64,000 nucleotides of DNA from Burkholderia pyrrocinia (GCF_018417535.1 NZ_CP070979.1:992001-1056000); one strand, 5' to 3'. Positions 1 to 9,066 are shown, numbered from the stretch's first letter. The notes: generated by a model from the sequence alone, not told the origin. A program made the numbers and translations.

Positions 1-36
1 GTCGTCGGGCTTGACCGTTAGTTGCATACGAGACAT
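1..36 (-). CDS. Possible 5' end of a gene leaving the left edge
   Basis: A minus-strand reading frame opens with ATG at 36 and reads MSRMQLTVKPDD to the window edge without a stop; a second in-frame ATG lies at 27. Only twelve codons are visible, there is no convincing ribosome-binding site, and no family can be named. It could be the start of a real gene or chance. Confidence 0.25.
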   Translation of the reverse strand, partial: MSRMQLTVKPDD

Positions 37-509
37 GTCGCGCTCGATGAAGCTTTTCCATGAACCGGGGCGCGCGATTGCGAGTGTCCAAACTGTGCAG
101 ACAAATCGACCGAACAGTTCCCGACTGACCGCGCATCAGTGTCCATGGCTTCGCCCCCGCGACCGGCCGAATAATGGATGCGGCCGTAAGGCCATCGACC
201 GCGAACCGCAGCCTGGCCCGCCACGGCGCACGATCTCCGGCATCCGGAACCTTCGACATCCGGGTGCCGAACCGTGCCGTGCCCGCCCCGTTACGCGATT
301 CGCCGCAGCGCGCAAAATCGGCTTCAGATATATTCATACGAATTGCATGGCGTCAGGCGTCGTCCACCCGCTCGCCCGGGCGGCCCGTCCCAGGGCCGGA
401 CGCGATGCAAGTGAAGCCCATGATGGGTATGGAGACTCGTCCGATCGCCCCGGCCCGCAGCCGGCCGGTCGGGACGTCAATAGAAAGACATTCAATTCGG
501 AGATGGCAG
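37..509. other. Intergenic region upstream of the LIV binding-protein gene
   Basis: No convincing gene lies here. Short open frames on both strands lack ribosome-binding sites and any recognisable protein pattern. The stretch around 328-345 is locally A/T-rich and may carry the promoter of the binding-protein gene at 510, but I could not match good -35/-10 boxes. Confidence 0.4.
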
Positions 510-1664
510 ATGGAACGAAGCATTGTCGGCATGCGCTGCAAACCCCTGATCACCGTTGCACTGGCTGCCGCCGCGTTTGCGGCCGCATCGACCGCGATGG
601 CCGACCAGGTCGTGAAGATCGGCAGCGTCGAACCGACGACGGGCGGCATCTCGCACCTCGGCAAGGACAACGAGAACGGCGCGCGCCTCGCGGTCGAGGA
701 AATCAATGCGAAGGGGCTGACGATCGGCGGCAAGAAGATCACGCTGCAGCTCGACGCGCAGGATGACGCGGCCGACCCGCGCCAGGCGACGCAGGTCGCG
801 CAGAAGCTCGTCGACGACAAGGTCGTCGCCGTCATCGGCCACCTGAACTCGGGCACGTCGATCCCGGCATCGAAGATCTACAGCGACGCCGGCATCGTGC
901 AGATCTCGCCGTCGGCCACGAACCCGACCTACACGCTGCAAGGCTTCAAGACGACCTACCGCGTCGTCGCGACCGACGCGCAGCAGGGCCCGGCGCTCGC
1001 GAGCTATGCGCAGGCGAAGGGCGTGAAGAGCGTGGCGGTGGTCGACGATTCGACCGCCTACGGCCAGGGCCTCGCGAACGAGTTCGAGAAGAAGGCGAAG
1101 GCGCTCGGCCTGAAGGTGCTGTCGCACGACGCGACCAACGACAAGGCGGTCGACTTCCGCGCGATTCTCACGAAGATCAAGGGCGAGAACCCCGACGCGA
1201 TCATGTACGGCGGCATGGACGCCACCGGCGGCCCGCTCGCGAAGCAGGCGAAGCAGCTCGGCCTGCGCGCGAAGATCCTGTCCGGCGACGGCGTGTGCAC
1301 CGACTCGCTGGCCGAACTGGCCGGCCCGGCAGCCGACAACGTGCTGTGCTCGCAGGCCGGCGCCGCGCTCGAGAAGATGCCGGGCGGCGCGGCGTTCGTC
1401 GCCAAGTACGAGAAGCGCTTCAACCAGGGCATCAAGTTCGATGCGCCGTTCGCGTATGACGCGGTCTACATCGCCGTCGACGCGATGAAGCGCGCGAACT
1501 CGACGGATCCGGCGAAGATCCTCGCGGCGATGCCGGCGACGAAGTACGACGGCGTGATCGGCACGACGACGTTCGATTCGAAGGGCGACCTGACGCACGG
1601 GATCATCTCGATCTACGGCTACAAGGGCGGCAAGAAGTCCTTCCTCGACCAGGTCAAGATGTAA
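510..1664 (+). CDS. Branched-chain amino-acid ABC transporter substrate-binding protein (LivJ/LivK type)
   Basis: Periplasmic type I binding protein of a LIV-class ABC importer, 384 aa. The N-terminus has a Sec signal (hydrophobic ITVALAAAAFAAASTAMA). The mature start ADQVVKIGSVEPTTGG resembles the start of LivJ/LivK, and the central KSVAVVDDSTAYGQGLANEF and terminal DGVIGTTTFDSKGD blocks are typical of the family. ATG 510 is chosen because GGAG lies seven bases upstream; an in-frame ATG at 531 would give a shorter signal peptide. No permease or ATPase gene is adjacent, so this is an orphan binding protein that must use a transporter encoded elsewhere. Leucine, isoleucine or valine binding is likely from family resemblance but not proven. 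It is unlike the two binding proteins at 31.7-34.2 kb. Confidence 0.9.
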   Translation: MERSIVGMRCKPLITVALAAAAFAAASTAMADQVVKIGSVEPTTGGISHLGKDNENGARLAVEEINAKGLTIGGKKITLQLDAQDDAADPRQATQVAQKLVDDKVVAVIGHLNSGTSIPASKIYSDAGIVQISPSATNPTYTLQGFKTTYRVVATDAQQGPALASYAQAKGVKSVAVVDDSTAYGQGLANEFEKKAKALGLKVLSHDATNDKAVDFRAILTKIKGENPDAIMYGGMDATGGPLAKQAKQLGLRAKILSGDGVCTDSLAELAGPAADNVLCSQAGAALEKMPGGAAFVAKYEKRFNQGIKFDAPFAYDAVYIAVDAMKRANSTDPAKILAAMPATKYDGVIGTTTFDSKGDLTHGIISIYGYKGGKKSFLDQVKM

Positions 1665-1672
1665 CCCGCGTT

Positions 1673-1714
1673 GGCGCCGGCACGACGGGAACGCCACCCG
1701 TCGGCGCCGGCGCC
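1673..1714 (+). terminator. Stem-loop after the LIV binding-protein gene
   Basis: A nested GC-rich hairpin: the outer arms GGCGCCGGC (1673-1681) and GCCGGCGCC (1706-1714) enclose CGACGGG / CCCGTCG (1683-1689 / 1697-1703). It begins nine bases after the stop codon. There is no strong T-run, so it may act as a weak terminator or an mRNA 3'-end stabiliser. Confidence 0.5.
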
Positions 1715-1751
1715 GCGCGGGCCGATTTCTGATTCACGGAGACGAAGCAAC

Positions 1752-2054
1752 ATGTGTGCAATGGCGTATACCGAATTTCAGCAGGAGTTGAGAAAAGCGC
1801 AACTGACGTCGCGCGAGTTCGCGCGTCTGATCCGGATGAACGAAAGCTCGATCACGAACTATTCGAGCAAGGGCACGGTCCCGTCCCATCTCGCGGTCAT
1901 CGCGAAGCTGATCGGCGCGCTGGCCGCGCACGAAATCGACTTCCGGCGCGTGATCCGGCAGATGCGGATCGAGCCGAAACGGCCGCGCGGCGTCGGCGCG
2001 TTTCCCGCGGCCGACAAGCCGCGTGCGCGGAAACCCGCGAAAGCCGATTCCTGA
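1752..2054 (+). CDS. Small helix-turn-helix DNA-binding protein
   Basis: A 100-aa protein with a Cro/C1-like helix-turn-helix in its first two-thirds: FQQELRKAQLTSREFARLIR is followed by a recognition-helix-like MNESSITNYSSKG. The C-terminal tail is basic and Pro/Ala/Lys-rich. ATG 1752 follows GGAG at 1738-1741; ATG 1761 is an alternative. It stands alone between the binding-protein gene and the convergent ydiJ gene. Its target is unknown; autoregulation or regulation of a neighbour would be guesses. Confidence 0.7.
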   Translation: MCAMAYTEFQQELRKAQLTSREFARLIRMNESSITNYSSKGTVPSHLAVIAKLIGALAAHEIDFRRVIRQMRIEPKRPRGVGAFPAADKPRARKPAKADS

Positions 2055-2073
2055 GTCTTTCGCATGCGTCGAC

Positions 2074-2094
2074 AGCGGCACGGAGCGTGCCGCT
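2074..2094. terminator. Bidirectional hairpin between convergent genes
   Basis: A perfect 9-bp inverted repeat AGCGGCACG-GAG-CGTGCCGCT lies in the short gap between the plus-strand HTH gene (stop at 2054) and the minus-strand ydiJ gene (stop at 2143). Position and symmetry suit a shared terminator, though no T-tract follows on either strand. Confidence 0.5.
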
Positions 2095-2142
2095 CGGCGC
2101 GCGATGTCGTCACACGGGCAGCGCAGCGCACGCCGCCCGACG

Positions 2143-5100
2143 TCACCCCGCCGCACGAACGTGATCGAGCAACGCCTGCAGCGGATGACGCAACTGCGTC
2201 GACGACATGCGCTTCACCTGGCTGCGACATGAATACCCGGTCGCCAGCGCCTCGCCTTGATCCTCCGGCGCATCGACGTGCGCCGCCCACGACTGCGAAT
2301 AGATCGTCTTCGACGTCTGCAGGTTGCGCGCCTCGTGCCCATAGGTACCGGACATCCCGCAGCACCCGGTCGCCTGGACCTGCAAGCGCAGCCCGCGCCG
2401 CGCGAACACCTGCGCCCATTGCTTGCCGCTGTCGGGCGCATTGGTCTTCTCGGTACAGTGCGGCAGCAGCCGGTATGCACCGGATACGCCGCCCGCGCCG
2501 GTTTCCGGCAGCGCCTGCAGCAGCCATTCCTGCGGCAGCGCAACCTTCGGCACATCGGTAAGCCCCGTCACCTTCAGGTATTCCTGCCGATACGTGAGCG
2601 TCATCGCCGGATCGAGGCCGACCAGCGCGACGCCCGAGCGCGCCAGCGCGGCCAGTTGCGTGGCGTTACGAATCGCCGCCTTCTCGAACGCCTGCAGAAA
2701 GCCCTGCACATGCAGCGCCTTGCCGTTCGGCGCGAGCGGCGCGAGCCACACCTGAAAGCCCACGCGCGCCGCCAGTTCGATCAGCGTCGCCAGTTGCCCG
2801 GTATCGAAATAGCGCGTGAACGTGTCCTGCACGATGACGACGCTGCGCGCGCGCTGCGCGTCGCTCAGCGCCGCGAGCGCGTGCGGGTCGGCCGGCTTCA
2901 CGCGCCATTGCCGGATCACGGCCGCGAGATCGAAGCGGCTCAGCAGCGGGCTGTCGACCATGCCGACCTGCCGCTCCAGCAGCGTGCGCACCCATCCCGC
3001 GCGCATCAGCCCGTTGTACAGCGCGGGCACCCGCGCCATCCACGGCATCGTGAATTCGAGCGACCCGATCAGGTAGTCGCGCAGCGGCCGCTGATAACGA
3101 CGGTGATACAGCTCCAGAAAGCGCGAACGGAATTCGGGCACGTTGACCTTGACCGGGCACTGCCCCGCGCACGACTTGCACGCGAGGCACCCGGCCATCG
3201 CGTCGTACACCTCGTGCGAGAAGTCGGCCTCGCCGTTGCGCGCGGCGCGGCTGTTACGCCAGCGGGCGGCCAGGCCGCTCAGGAACGGCTGCCGCGCGCG
3301 TGCCGCCGCGACGACGTCGACCCCGGCCTGCCCTTGCAGGCGCAACCATTCGCGCATCAGCGACGCGCGCCCCTTCGGCGAATGCACGCGTTCGCGCGTC
3401 GCTTTCCACGACGGGCACATCGCGTCGTCCGGATCGAAGTTGTAGCACGCGCCGTTGCCGTTGCAGTGCATCGCGGTGCCGTAGCTCTGCCACACGCGCT
3501 CGTCGATCTGCCGGTCGTGGTCGCCGCGCGTCGGCACTTCGTCGATCTTCAGCAGCCGCATCGCGTGGTCCGGCGGCGTCGCGATCTTGCCCGGGTTGAA
3601 CTGGTTGAACGGATCGAACGCGGCCTTCAGTTGCTGCAGCGACGGATACAGCTCGCCGAAAAAGGCCGGCGCATATTCGGAACGCACGCCCTTGCCGTGC
3701 TCGCCCCACAGCAGGCCGCCATGACGCTGCGTCAGCTCGGCCACCGCATCCGACACGGGCCGCACCAGCGCGGCCTGCCGCGGGTCCTTCATGTCGAGCG
3801 CCGGGCGCACGTGCAGCACGCCGGCGTCGACGTGGCCGAACATCCCGTACTGCAGCCCGTGGCCGTCGAGCAGCGCGCGGAATTCGGCGATGTACGCGGC
3901 GAGGTTCTCGGGCGGCACCGCGGTGTCCTCGACGAACGGCTGCGGACGCGCCTCGCCCTGCACGTTGCCGAGCAGGCCGACCGCGCGCTTGCGCATCGCA
4001 TACACGCGCTTCACCGCATCGTCGCCGGCCGCGAGCGTATGGCCGAGGCGCTCCACGCGCGTATCGGTGCGCAGATGGTCGACGAACGCGCGCACGCGCG
4101 CATCGACGTCGTTCGCATCGTCGCCGCTGAATTCGATCAGGTTGATGCCGAGCGTCGGGCGCCGGTCGTCCTGTGGAAAATACTCGGCCACGCTGCTCCA
4201 CACGAAGTCCTTCATCGCGAGCATCAGCACCTTCGAGTCGACCGTCTCGATCGACAGCGGCTGGTGCTCGATCAGTGCGCGCGCATCGCGCAACGCATCC
4301 ATGAAGCCGGCGTAGCGCACGTTGACCAGCACTGAAACCTTCGGAATCGGCAGCACGTTGAGCTTCGCCTCGACGACGAAGCCGAGCGAGCCCTCGGCGC
4401 CGCACAGCACGCTGTTCAGGTTGAAGCGGCCGTCGGGTTCGCGCAGGTGCGCGAGGTCATAACCGGTCAGGCAGCGATTGAGTTTCGGAAACTTCGCTTC
4501 GATCAGTGCCGCCTTGTCGTCGCTGATGCGCCGCGCGGTGCGGTAGACCTTGCCGATCCGGTCCTGCCGCGCACAGCGGCGCTCCAGGTCGTCGCTCGCG
4601 AGCGCGGCGCTGTGCAGTTGCTCGCCGCCCATCAGCACGAAGTCCAGCTCGAGCACGTGATCGCGCGTCTTGCCGTACGTGCAGCTACCCTGCCCGCTCG
4701 CGTCGGTGTTGATCATTCCGCCGACGGTCGCGCGGTTCGACGTCGACAGCTCCGGCGCGAAAAACAGCCCGTGCGGCTTCAGCGCCGCATTGAGCTGATC
4801 CTTGACGACGCCTGCCTCCACGCGCACCCAGCGCTGCTCGACGTCGATTTCCAGGATCCGGTTCATGTTCCGCGACAGGTCGACGACCACGCCGTCGGTC
4901 AGCGACTGCCCGTTGGTGCCCGTGCCGCCGCCGCGCGCGGCCACCGCGACGTCGCGATGGGCGGGCTCCGCGAGCAGCCGGGCCAGCAACCGGACATCGC
5001 CCGCATGCGCGGGACAGATCACCGCTTGCGGCAGGCGCTGGTAGATCGAGTTGTCGGTGGCCTGGACCGTCCGGTTCGCATGGTCCGCGCGGATTTCCCC

Positions 5101-5190
5101 GGCGAACCCGGCGGCCTGCAGCGCGGCGAGAAAGTCACGGTACGCGTTCGCGGGCGGGCTGGCGGGGCGGGGCAACGGGGCGATCGACAT
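2143..5190 (-). CDS. ydiJ: FAD-binding and Fe-S dehydrogenase of the YdiJ family
   Basis: A large flavoprotein/iron-sulfur dehydrogenase, 1015 aa, close to the E. coli YdiJ length. In order: an FAD_binding_4 (vanillyl-alcohol-oxidase fold) domain with the pyrophosphate motif RGGGTGTNGQSL at residues 86-97; a FAD-oxidase C-terminal domain; a cysteine-containing stretch near residue 573; a ferredoxin-type motif CLACKSCAGQC near 665; and a C-terminal CCG domain with CCGMSGTYGHE near 942. The family oxidises 2-hydroxy acids (D-lactate or D-2-hydroxyglutarate class) and passes electrons toward the respiratory chain; the exact substrate cannot be read from sequence. ATG 5190 gives the start used by relatives; upstream extension to 5319 would run into the promoter. 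The divergent LysR gene at 5355 is its probable regulator. Confidence 0.9.
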   Translation of the reverse strand: MSIAPLPRPASPPANAYRDFLAALQAAGFAGEIRADHANRTVQATDNSIYQRLPQAVICPAHAGDVRLLARLLAEPAHRDVAVAARGGGTGTNGQSLTDGVVVDLSRNMNRILEIDVEQRWVRVEAGVVKDQLNAALKPHGLFFAPELSTSNRATVGGMINTDASGQGSCTYGKTRDHVLELDFVLMGGEQLHSAALASDDLERRCARQDRIGKVYRTARRISDDKAALIEAKFPKLNRCLTGYDLAHLREPDGRFNLNSVLCGAEGSLGFVVEAKLNVLPIPKVSVLVNVRYAGFMDALRDARALIEHQPLSIETVDSKVLMLAMKDFVWSSVAEYFPQDDRRPTLGINLIEFSGDDANDVDARVRAFVDHLRTDTRVERLGHTLAAGDDAVKRVYAMRKRAVGLLGNVQGEARPQPFVEDTAVPPENLAAYIAEFRALLDGHGLQYGMFGHVDAGVLHVRPALDMKDPRQAALVRPVSDAVAELTQRHGGLLWGEHGKGVRSEYAPAFFGELYPSLQQLKAAFDPFNQFNPGKIATPPDHAMRLLKIDEVPTRGDHDRQIDERVWQSYGTAMHCNGNGACYNFDPDDAMCPSWKATRERVHSPKGRASLMREWLRLQGQAGVDVVAAARARQPFLSGLAARWRNSRAARNGEADFSHEVYDAMAGCLACKSCAGQCPVKVNVPEFRSRFLELYHRRYQRPLRDYLIGSLEFTMPWMARVPALYNGLMRAGWVRTLLERQVGMVDSPLLSRFDLAAVIRQWRVKPADPHALAALSDAQRARSVVIVQDTFTRYFDTGQLATLIELAARVGFQVWLAPLAPNGKALHVQGFLQAFEKAAIRNATQLAALARSGVALVGLDPAMTLTYRQEYLKVTGLTDVPKVALPQEWLLQALPETGAGGVSGAYRLLPHCTEKTNAPDSGKQWAQVFARRGLRLQVQATGCCGMSGTYGHEARNLQTSKTIYSQSWAAHVDAPEDQGEALATGYSCRSQVKRMSSTQLRHPLQALLDHVRAAG

Positions 5191-5243
5191 GGGTAAAAGC
5201 GGGGACAAAAACGCAAGGTGGGTGGAGCCGGCGAGTTCGCGTG

Positions 5244-5303
5244 CTCCAAAACATGAGTTTTGAGCAAGTTTCCACCCAACCGGGAATTCCAGTATCTTTG
5301 GAA
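5244..5303. promoter_or_regulatory. Palindromic elements between divergent ydiJ and LysR gene
   Basis: Two inverted repeats lie in the 164-bp divergent gap. CTCCAAAAC-ATGA-GTTTTGAG (5244-5264) is palindromic apart from one unpaired base. TTCCA-N7-TGGAA (5287-5303) sits inside a larger GGAATTCC...GGAAATTCC arrangement. Such dyads between a LysR gene and its divergent target are the usual place for LysR binding sites. The 13-mer AACCGGGAATTCC here also occurs in the repeat at 39240-39309. Confidence 0.45.
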
Positions 5304-5354
5304 ATTCCGCGAGAAACAAACGAATTCTCGCCCGACGAATATTGCATAAAACTC

Positions 5355-6245
5355 ATGAATTACCGTCGCCTCACCCCGTCGATGTCGCTGCTGCTCGTGT
5401 TCGAGGCCGCTGCGCGGCACGAAAGCTACACGCGCGCTGCCGACGAACTGTCGCTGAGCCAGAGCGCGATCAGCCGGCAAGTGCAGACGCTCGAGGATCA
5501 ACTCGGCGTGCCGCTGTTCCGGCGCGAGGGCCGCTCCGTGAAGCTGACCGAAGTCGGGCGCCGCTACTTCGTCGAGCTGAGCGGCGCACTGGGGCGCATC
5601 CGCGGCGCGACGCTGCAGGCGATGTCCCACCAGGCAGGCGCCGGCACGCTGCGGCTCGCGACCTTGCCGACGTTCGGCTCGAAATGGCTGCTGCCGCACC
5701 TGCACGACTTCTACGCCGCGCATCCGGGCGTGACCGTGCACCTTCATTCGCGGATCGGCGCGATCGACTTTCTCAACGACGACCTCGACGCGGCCATCAC
5801 CGTCGGCGCGGACGACTGGCCCGGCCTGCACGCGCATCGGCTGTACAACGAGTTCCTGATCGCGATCGCGAGCCCCGACGCGGGCAGCCGCCGCAAGGCC
5901 GCAGCACGCACGCCGGCCTGGGCCGCGCAGCAAACGCTGCTGGGCGTAACGAGCAACCAGCAGGCGTGGGCCGAGTGGTTCTCGCACTATCGGCTCGACC
6001 ATCGCCAGATGCGTATCGGCCCGAGCTTCGAGCTGACGTCGCACCTGATCCAGGCCGTGCGGGCCGGGATGGGGATCGGGCTGGTGCCGAAGGTACTGGT
6101 GGAAGACGAGTTGAGCCGCAACGAGCTCGTGTCGATCGGCGACGCGATTACCAGCCAGCGCAGCTACTACCTCGTCTACCCGCCGGGAAACGAGACGCTG
6201 CCGTCGCTCGTCGCATTCCGCGAATGGTTGCTGAAGTCGTGCTGA
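5355..6245 (+). CDS. LysR-family transcriptional regulator (GcvA-like)
   Basis: A 296-aa LysR-type regulator. The N-terminal winged HTH is clear: SYTRAADELSLSQSAISRQV followed by LEDQLGVPLFRREGRSVKLT. The remainder is the effector-binding domain; LRLATLPTFGSKWLLPHLHDF and the following residues resemble the GcvA/AmpR subgroup. ATG 5355 is chosen because it begins directly before the conserved HTH. It is transcribed divergently from ydiJ, which suggests control of that dehydrogenase gene and of itself. The effector is unknown; a 2-hydroxy acid would be reasonable from the neighbour. The gene is convergent with the second LysR gene at 6268. Confidence 0.9.
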   Translation: MNYRRLTPSMSLLLVFEAAARHESYTRAADELSLSQSAISRQVQTLEDQLGVPLFRREGRSVKLTEVGRRYFVELSGALGRIRGATLQAMSHQAGAGTLRLATLPTFGSKWLLPHLHDFYAAHPGVTVHLHSRIGAIDFLNDDLDAAITVGADDWPGLHAHRLYNEFLIAIASPDAGSRRKAAARTPAWAAQQTLLGVTSNQQAWAEWFSHYRLDHRQMRIGPSFELTSHLIQAVRAGMGIGLVPKVLVEDELSRNELVSIGDAITSQRSYYLVYPPGNETLPSLVAFREWLLKSC

Positions 6246-6267
6246 AACGCCGCGGGTAACGTGCCGG

Positions 6268-7119
6268 TCACGCGCGCCATTCGTCGAGAATCTGCTCGGC
6301 GAGGTAGTCGCACGGCGCACGCGCGGACTGCGCGCTGCGCGCGAGTACGACCTCGAGTTCGCCCAGCGGCGGCAGCCCGTGGCTCTCTGAAAGCTGGACG
6401 AGATGATCGGGAATGCAGCAGCGCGCCAGCGGCGCGACGGCGAGCCCGGCCTCGACCATGCTGAGCAGCCCGAGGTAGCTCGGGCTTTCGTATGACATCC
6501 GGAACGGGATGTGCTGCCGGTTCAGCGCCTTGATCGCGTGATCGCGCGCCATGCTGCCGCCGTGCGTGAAAAAGGCCACCGGCAGCGGCCGCTCTTCCCA
6601 TACGTTCCGCTTCGGCGACCCGGTCCAGACGATCGGCTCCATCCGGATCAGCTCGCCGGTCACGCCCTTGATCCGCGTGAGGCACGCGAGGTCGACCGTG
6701 TTGTCCTTCAGCATCGGCACGAGCGCGCTGCTCGGCTGGCCGATCACGCGCACTTCCACACGCGGGTGCATCGCGGCGAATTTGCCGAGCACCTGCGGCA
6801 GCAGCGACGAAATGTAGTCGTCGGGCACGCCGATCGTCACGCGGCCGCGAATCTCCGGGCGCACGACCGACGCCCACGCCTCGTCGCGCATCGCCAGCAT
6901 CCGGCGGCCGTATTCGGCGAACGTCCTGCCGTCGTCGGTGGCCGTCACGTTGCGCGTATCGCGGATGAAAAGCGGCTTGCCGAGCGCGTCTTCCAGCGCC
7001 TTGATCTGCATGCTCACCGCCGACGGCGACCGATGCACGGCCTGCGCGCCCTGCGCGAACGATCCGGATTCCGCGACAGCCACCACCATCGCGAGCACAT
7101 CGAGGTCGAGCTTTTTCAT
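6268..7119 (-). CDS. LysR-family transcriptional regulator
   Basis: A 283-aa LysR-type regulator with the N-terminal HTH MVVAVAESGSFAQGAQAVHR / SPSAVSMQIKALEDALGKPL and a standard periplasmic-binding-like effector domain (RGRVTIGVPDDYISSLLPQV onward). It is divergent from the LysE-type exporter gene at 7225, an arrangement like argP-argO, so the exporter is the probable target. A T-N11-A palindrome lies directly upstream of its ATG (7125-7137), consistent with autorepression. The effector, presumably the exported amino acid or a related compound, is not predictable. Confidence 0.9.
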   Translation of the reverse strand: MKKLDLDVLAMVVAVAESGSFAQGAQAVHRSPSAVSMQIKALEDALGKPLFIRDTRNVTATDDGRTFAEYGRRMLAMRDEAWASVVRPEIRGRVTIGVPDDYISSLLPQVLGKFAAMHPRVEVRVIGQPSSALVPMLKDNTVDLACLTRIKGVTGELIRMEPIVWTGSPKRNVWEERPLPVAFFTHGGSMARDHAIKALNRQHIPFRMSYESPSYLGLLSMVEAGLAVAPLARCCIPDHLVQLSESHGLPPLGELEVVLARSAQSARAPCDYLAEQILDEWRA

Positions 7120-7124
7120 ATCAT

Positions 7125-7137
7125 TCAGAAAATCTGA
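7125..7137. promoter_or_regulatory. LysR-type operator (T-N11-A)
   Basis: TCAGA-AAA-TCTGA is a perfect inverted repeat with the T-N11-A geometry of LysR boxes. It sits six bases upstream of the LysR start codon at 7119 and within the divergent promoter region of the LysE-type gene. Confidence 0.55.
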
Positions 7138-7224
7138 TCAATCGATTCAGTTTATCCCGTTTTACTGTTCACCTCCACGGTCGGACAATGAATTCCGTCA
7201 GCACTCGTTGCAGGAAGCGGAAAC

Positions 7225-7872
7225 ATGCATACGTCCGGATCGCTCTACGGATTTCTCGTCATCGGCGGCATGCTCGCGGTCACGCCGGGGCCGAACATGG
7301 TCTACGTGATGTCGCGCTCGATCGCGCAAGGGCGCACGGCCGGGCTCATTTCGCTGGCCGGCGTGATGATCGGTTACCTGTTCTACATGTTCGGCGCAGC
7401 GTTCGGCATCACGACGCTGTTCATGAGCGTGCCCTATGCGGGCAGCGTGCTGGGCGCGGTCGGTGCGGCCTACCTGATGTACCTGGCATGGCAGGCGGTC
7501 AGGCCCGGCGGCCGCTCGCCGTTCGAGGTGCAGGCGCTGCCGAACGAGCAGCCGCTTCGGCTGCTGGCGATGGGCGCGACGACCAGCGTGCTGAATCCGA
7601 AGCTCGCGATGCTGTTCGTGTCGCTGCTGCCGCAGTTCATCGACTATCGGAGCGGCAGCGTGTTCGGCCAGTCGCTGTTTCTCGGTTCACTGCTGATCGC
7701 GGCATTCGCGTCGGCAAACGGGCTGGTGGCGATCTGCTCGAGCAGCATCGCGAAGTTCCTGCACGGACGCCCGACGCTGCTGCTCGCGCAGCGCTGGGCG
7801 ATGGGCCTCATCCTCGGCGGCCTCGGCGTGCAGATGGTGGTCGAAGCATCGAAGATGGCGGGCGTGGCGTGA
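7225..7872 (+). CDS. LysE-family translocator (amino-acid exporter)
   Basis: A 215-aa inner-membrane protein of the LysE/RhtB superfamily. The signature near the N-terminus, GGMLAVTPGPNMVYVMSRSI, contains the conserved TPGPN motif, and about six hydrophobic segments follow, including one around TTSVLNPKLAMLFVSLLPQF. The family exports amino acids and related metabolites by proton-coupled antiport; the substrate here is unknown. The divergent LysR gene at 6268 is the probable regulator. The gene runs convergently into sfnG with a strong stem-loop between them. Confidence 0.88.
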   Translation: MHTSGSLYGFLVIGGMLAVTPGPNMVYVMSRSIAQGRTAGLISLAGVMIGYLFYMFGAAFGITTLFMSVPYAGSVLGAVGAAYLMYLAWQAVRPGGRSPFEVQALPNEQPLRLLAMGATTSVLNPKLAMLFVSLLPQFIDYRSGSVFGQSLFLGSLLIAAFASANGLVAICSSSIAKFLHGRPTLLLAQRWAMGLILGGLGVQMVVEASKMAGVA

Positions 7873-7876
7873 GTCT

Positions 7877-7925
7877 CGTGCTGGCGCGGGCTCACGCACT
7901 CGCGAGCCGCGCGCCGGCCAGCACG
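7877..7925. terminator. Bidirectional stem-loop between LysE-type gene and sfnG
   Basis: Perfect 9-bp outer arms CGTGCTGGC (7877-7885) and GCCAGCACG (7917-7925) enclose further GC-rich complementarity (GGCTC with GAGCC). The structure fills the gap between two convergent genes (stops at 7872 and 7928), as expected for a shared terminator, though without a T-run. Confidence 0.55.
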
Positions 7926-7927
7926 CG

Positions 7928-9031
7928 TCACGCGGCCACCGCCTGCCGCTGCGCCTCGAGTTCGCGCACGAGCGGCAGCACGCGCTGGCCGAAATACTCG
8001 ACTTCCTCGATGAAATGCAGGAACCCCGCGAGCACGAGATCGACACCGATCGCCTTCAGCGCGACGATCCGCTCGGCGATCTGCTGCGGCGTGCCGATCA
8101 GGTTCGTGCGGAAGCCGTCGTTGTACTGCACGAGATCCTCGAACGTGGATTTCGCCCAGTTGCCCTCGCCTTCCGGCGACGCCTTGCCGGCCTCTTTCAC
8201 CGCATCGCCGAACGCATGCACGGCCTCGACGTGCGCGTGCCGGACGATGTCGGCGAGCACGGCCCGCGCCTCTTCCTCGGTGTCGCGCGCGATCACGAAC
8301 GCGTTGACGCCGATGCGCACGCGATGGTTGTTCGCGGCCGCCTTCGCGCGGATGTCGTCGATCTGCGCCTTCAGGTTCTCCGGCGTATTGCCGTTCGTGA
8401 AATACCAGTCCGACACGCTCGCCGCGTTGTCGCGCGCCGCGCGCGAGCTGCCGCCCTGGAAGATCTCCGGATGCGGCTTCTGCACGGGCTTCGGGCTCAG
8501 CGTGTAGTCGTTGAAGCGGTAGAAGTCGCCCTTGAACGTGAAGTTGTCCTGCGTCCAGATCCCCTTCAGCGCCTGGATGAATTCCTTCGAGCGCCGATAG
8601 CGTTCGTCGTGCTCGAGCCACGGCTCGCCGATCGCGGTGAATTCGCCCTTGAACCAGCCGCTCACGACGTTGATCGCGATGCGTCCGTTCGAAATATGGT
8701 CGATCGTCGCGAGCTGCTTCGCGACCACGGCCGGATGCCACGGCCCCGGCAGGATCGCGGCGAGCACCTTGAGCTTCGTCGTCGCATGCAGCAGCGCCTG
8801 GCTGAACGACACCGACTCGTGCTGGTATTCGGCGCCGTAGCCGGCCGTGAAGCGGATCTGGCTCAGCGCGTAGTCGAAGCCGGCCGCCTCGGCCGTGCGC
8901 GCGAGCTGCTGGTTGTATTCGAGGCTCCAGTCGGTACGCTGCTCGATCGTGCTGACGACGAGGCCGCCGCTGACGTTCGGTACCCAGTAGGCGAATTTGA
9001 CGCCGTCGGCGGAAGGATCGGAAAGGCTCAT
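7928..9031 (-). CDS. sfnG: FMNH2-dependent dimethylsulfone monooxygenase
   Basis: A two-component flavin monooxygenase of the bacterial luciferase (LLM) fold, 367 aa, that converts dimethylsulfone to methanesulfinate using FMNH2 supplied by a separate reductase. The sequence strongly resembles SfnG: FAYWVPNVSGGLVVSTIEQR at the start, then ILPGPWHPAVVAKQLATIDH and NGRIAINVVSGWFKGEF, blocks shared with the SsuD/SfnG group. It lies downstream of the FMN reductase gene msuE (35 bp between them) and probably shares its sigma-54 promoter. With the sfnC-like gene and sfnR nearby it forms a sulfur-scavenging cluster expressed when sulfate is scarce. Confidence 0.9.
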   Translation of the reverse strand: MSLSDPSADGVKFAYWVPNVSGGLVVSTIEQRTDWSLEYNQQLARTAEAAGFDYALSQIRFTAGYGAEYQHESVSFSQALLHATTKLKVLAAILPGPWHPAVVAKQLATIDHISNGRIAINVVSGWFKGEFTAIGEPWLEHDERYRRSKEFIQALKGIWTQDNFTFKGDFYRFNDYTLSPKPVQKPHPEIFQGGSSRAARDNAASVSDWYFTNGNTPENLKAQIDDIRAKAAANNHRVRIGVNAFVIARDTEEEARAVLADIVRHAHVEAVHAFGDAVKEAGKASPEGEGNWAKSTFEDLVQYNDGFRTNLIGTPQQIAERIVALKAIGVDLVLAGFLHFIEEVEYFGQRVLPLVRELEAQRQAVAA

Positions 9032-9066
9032 GAAGGTGTCCTGATCGAAGGGGAAACGGAAACGGC

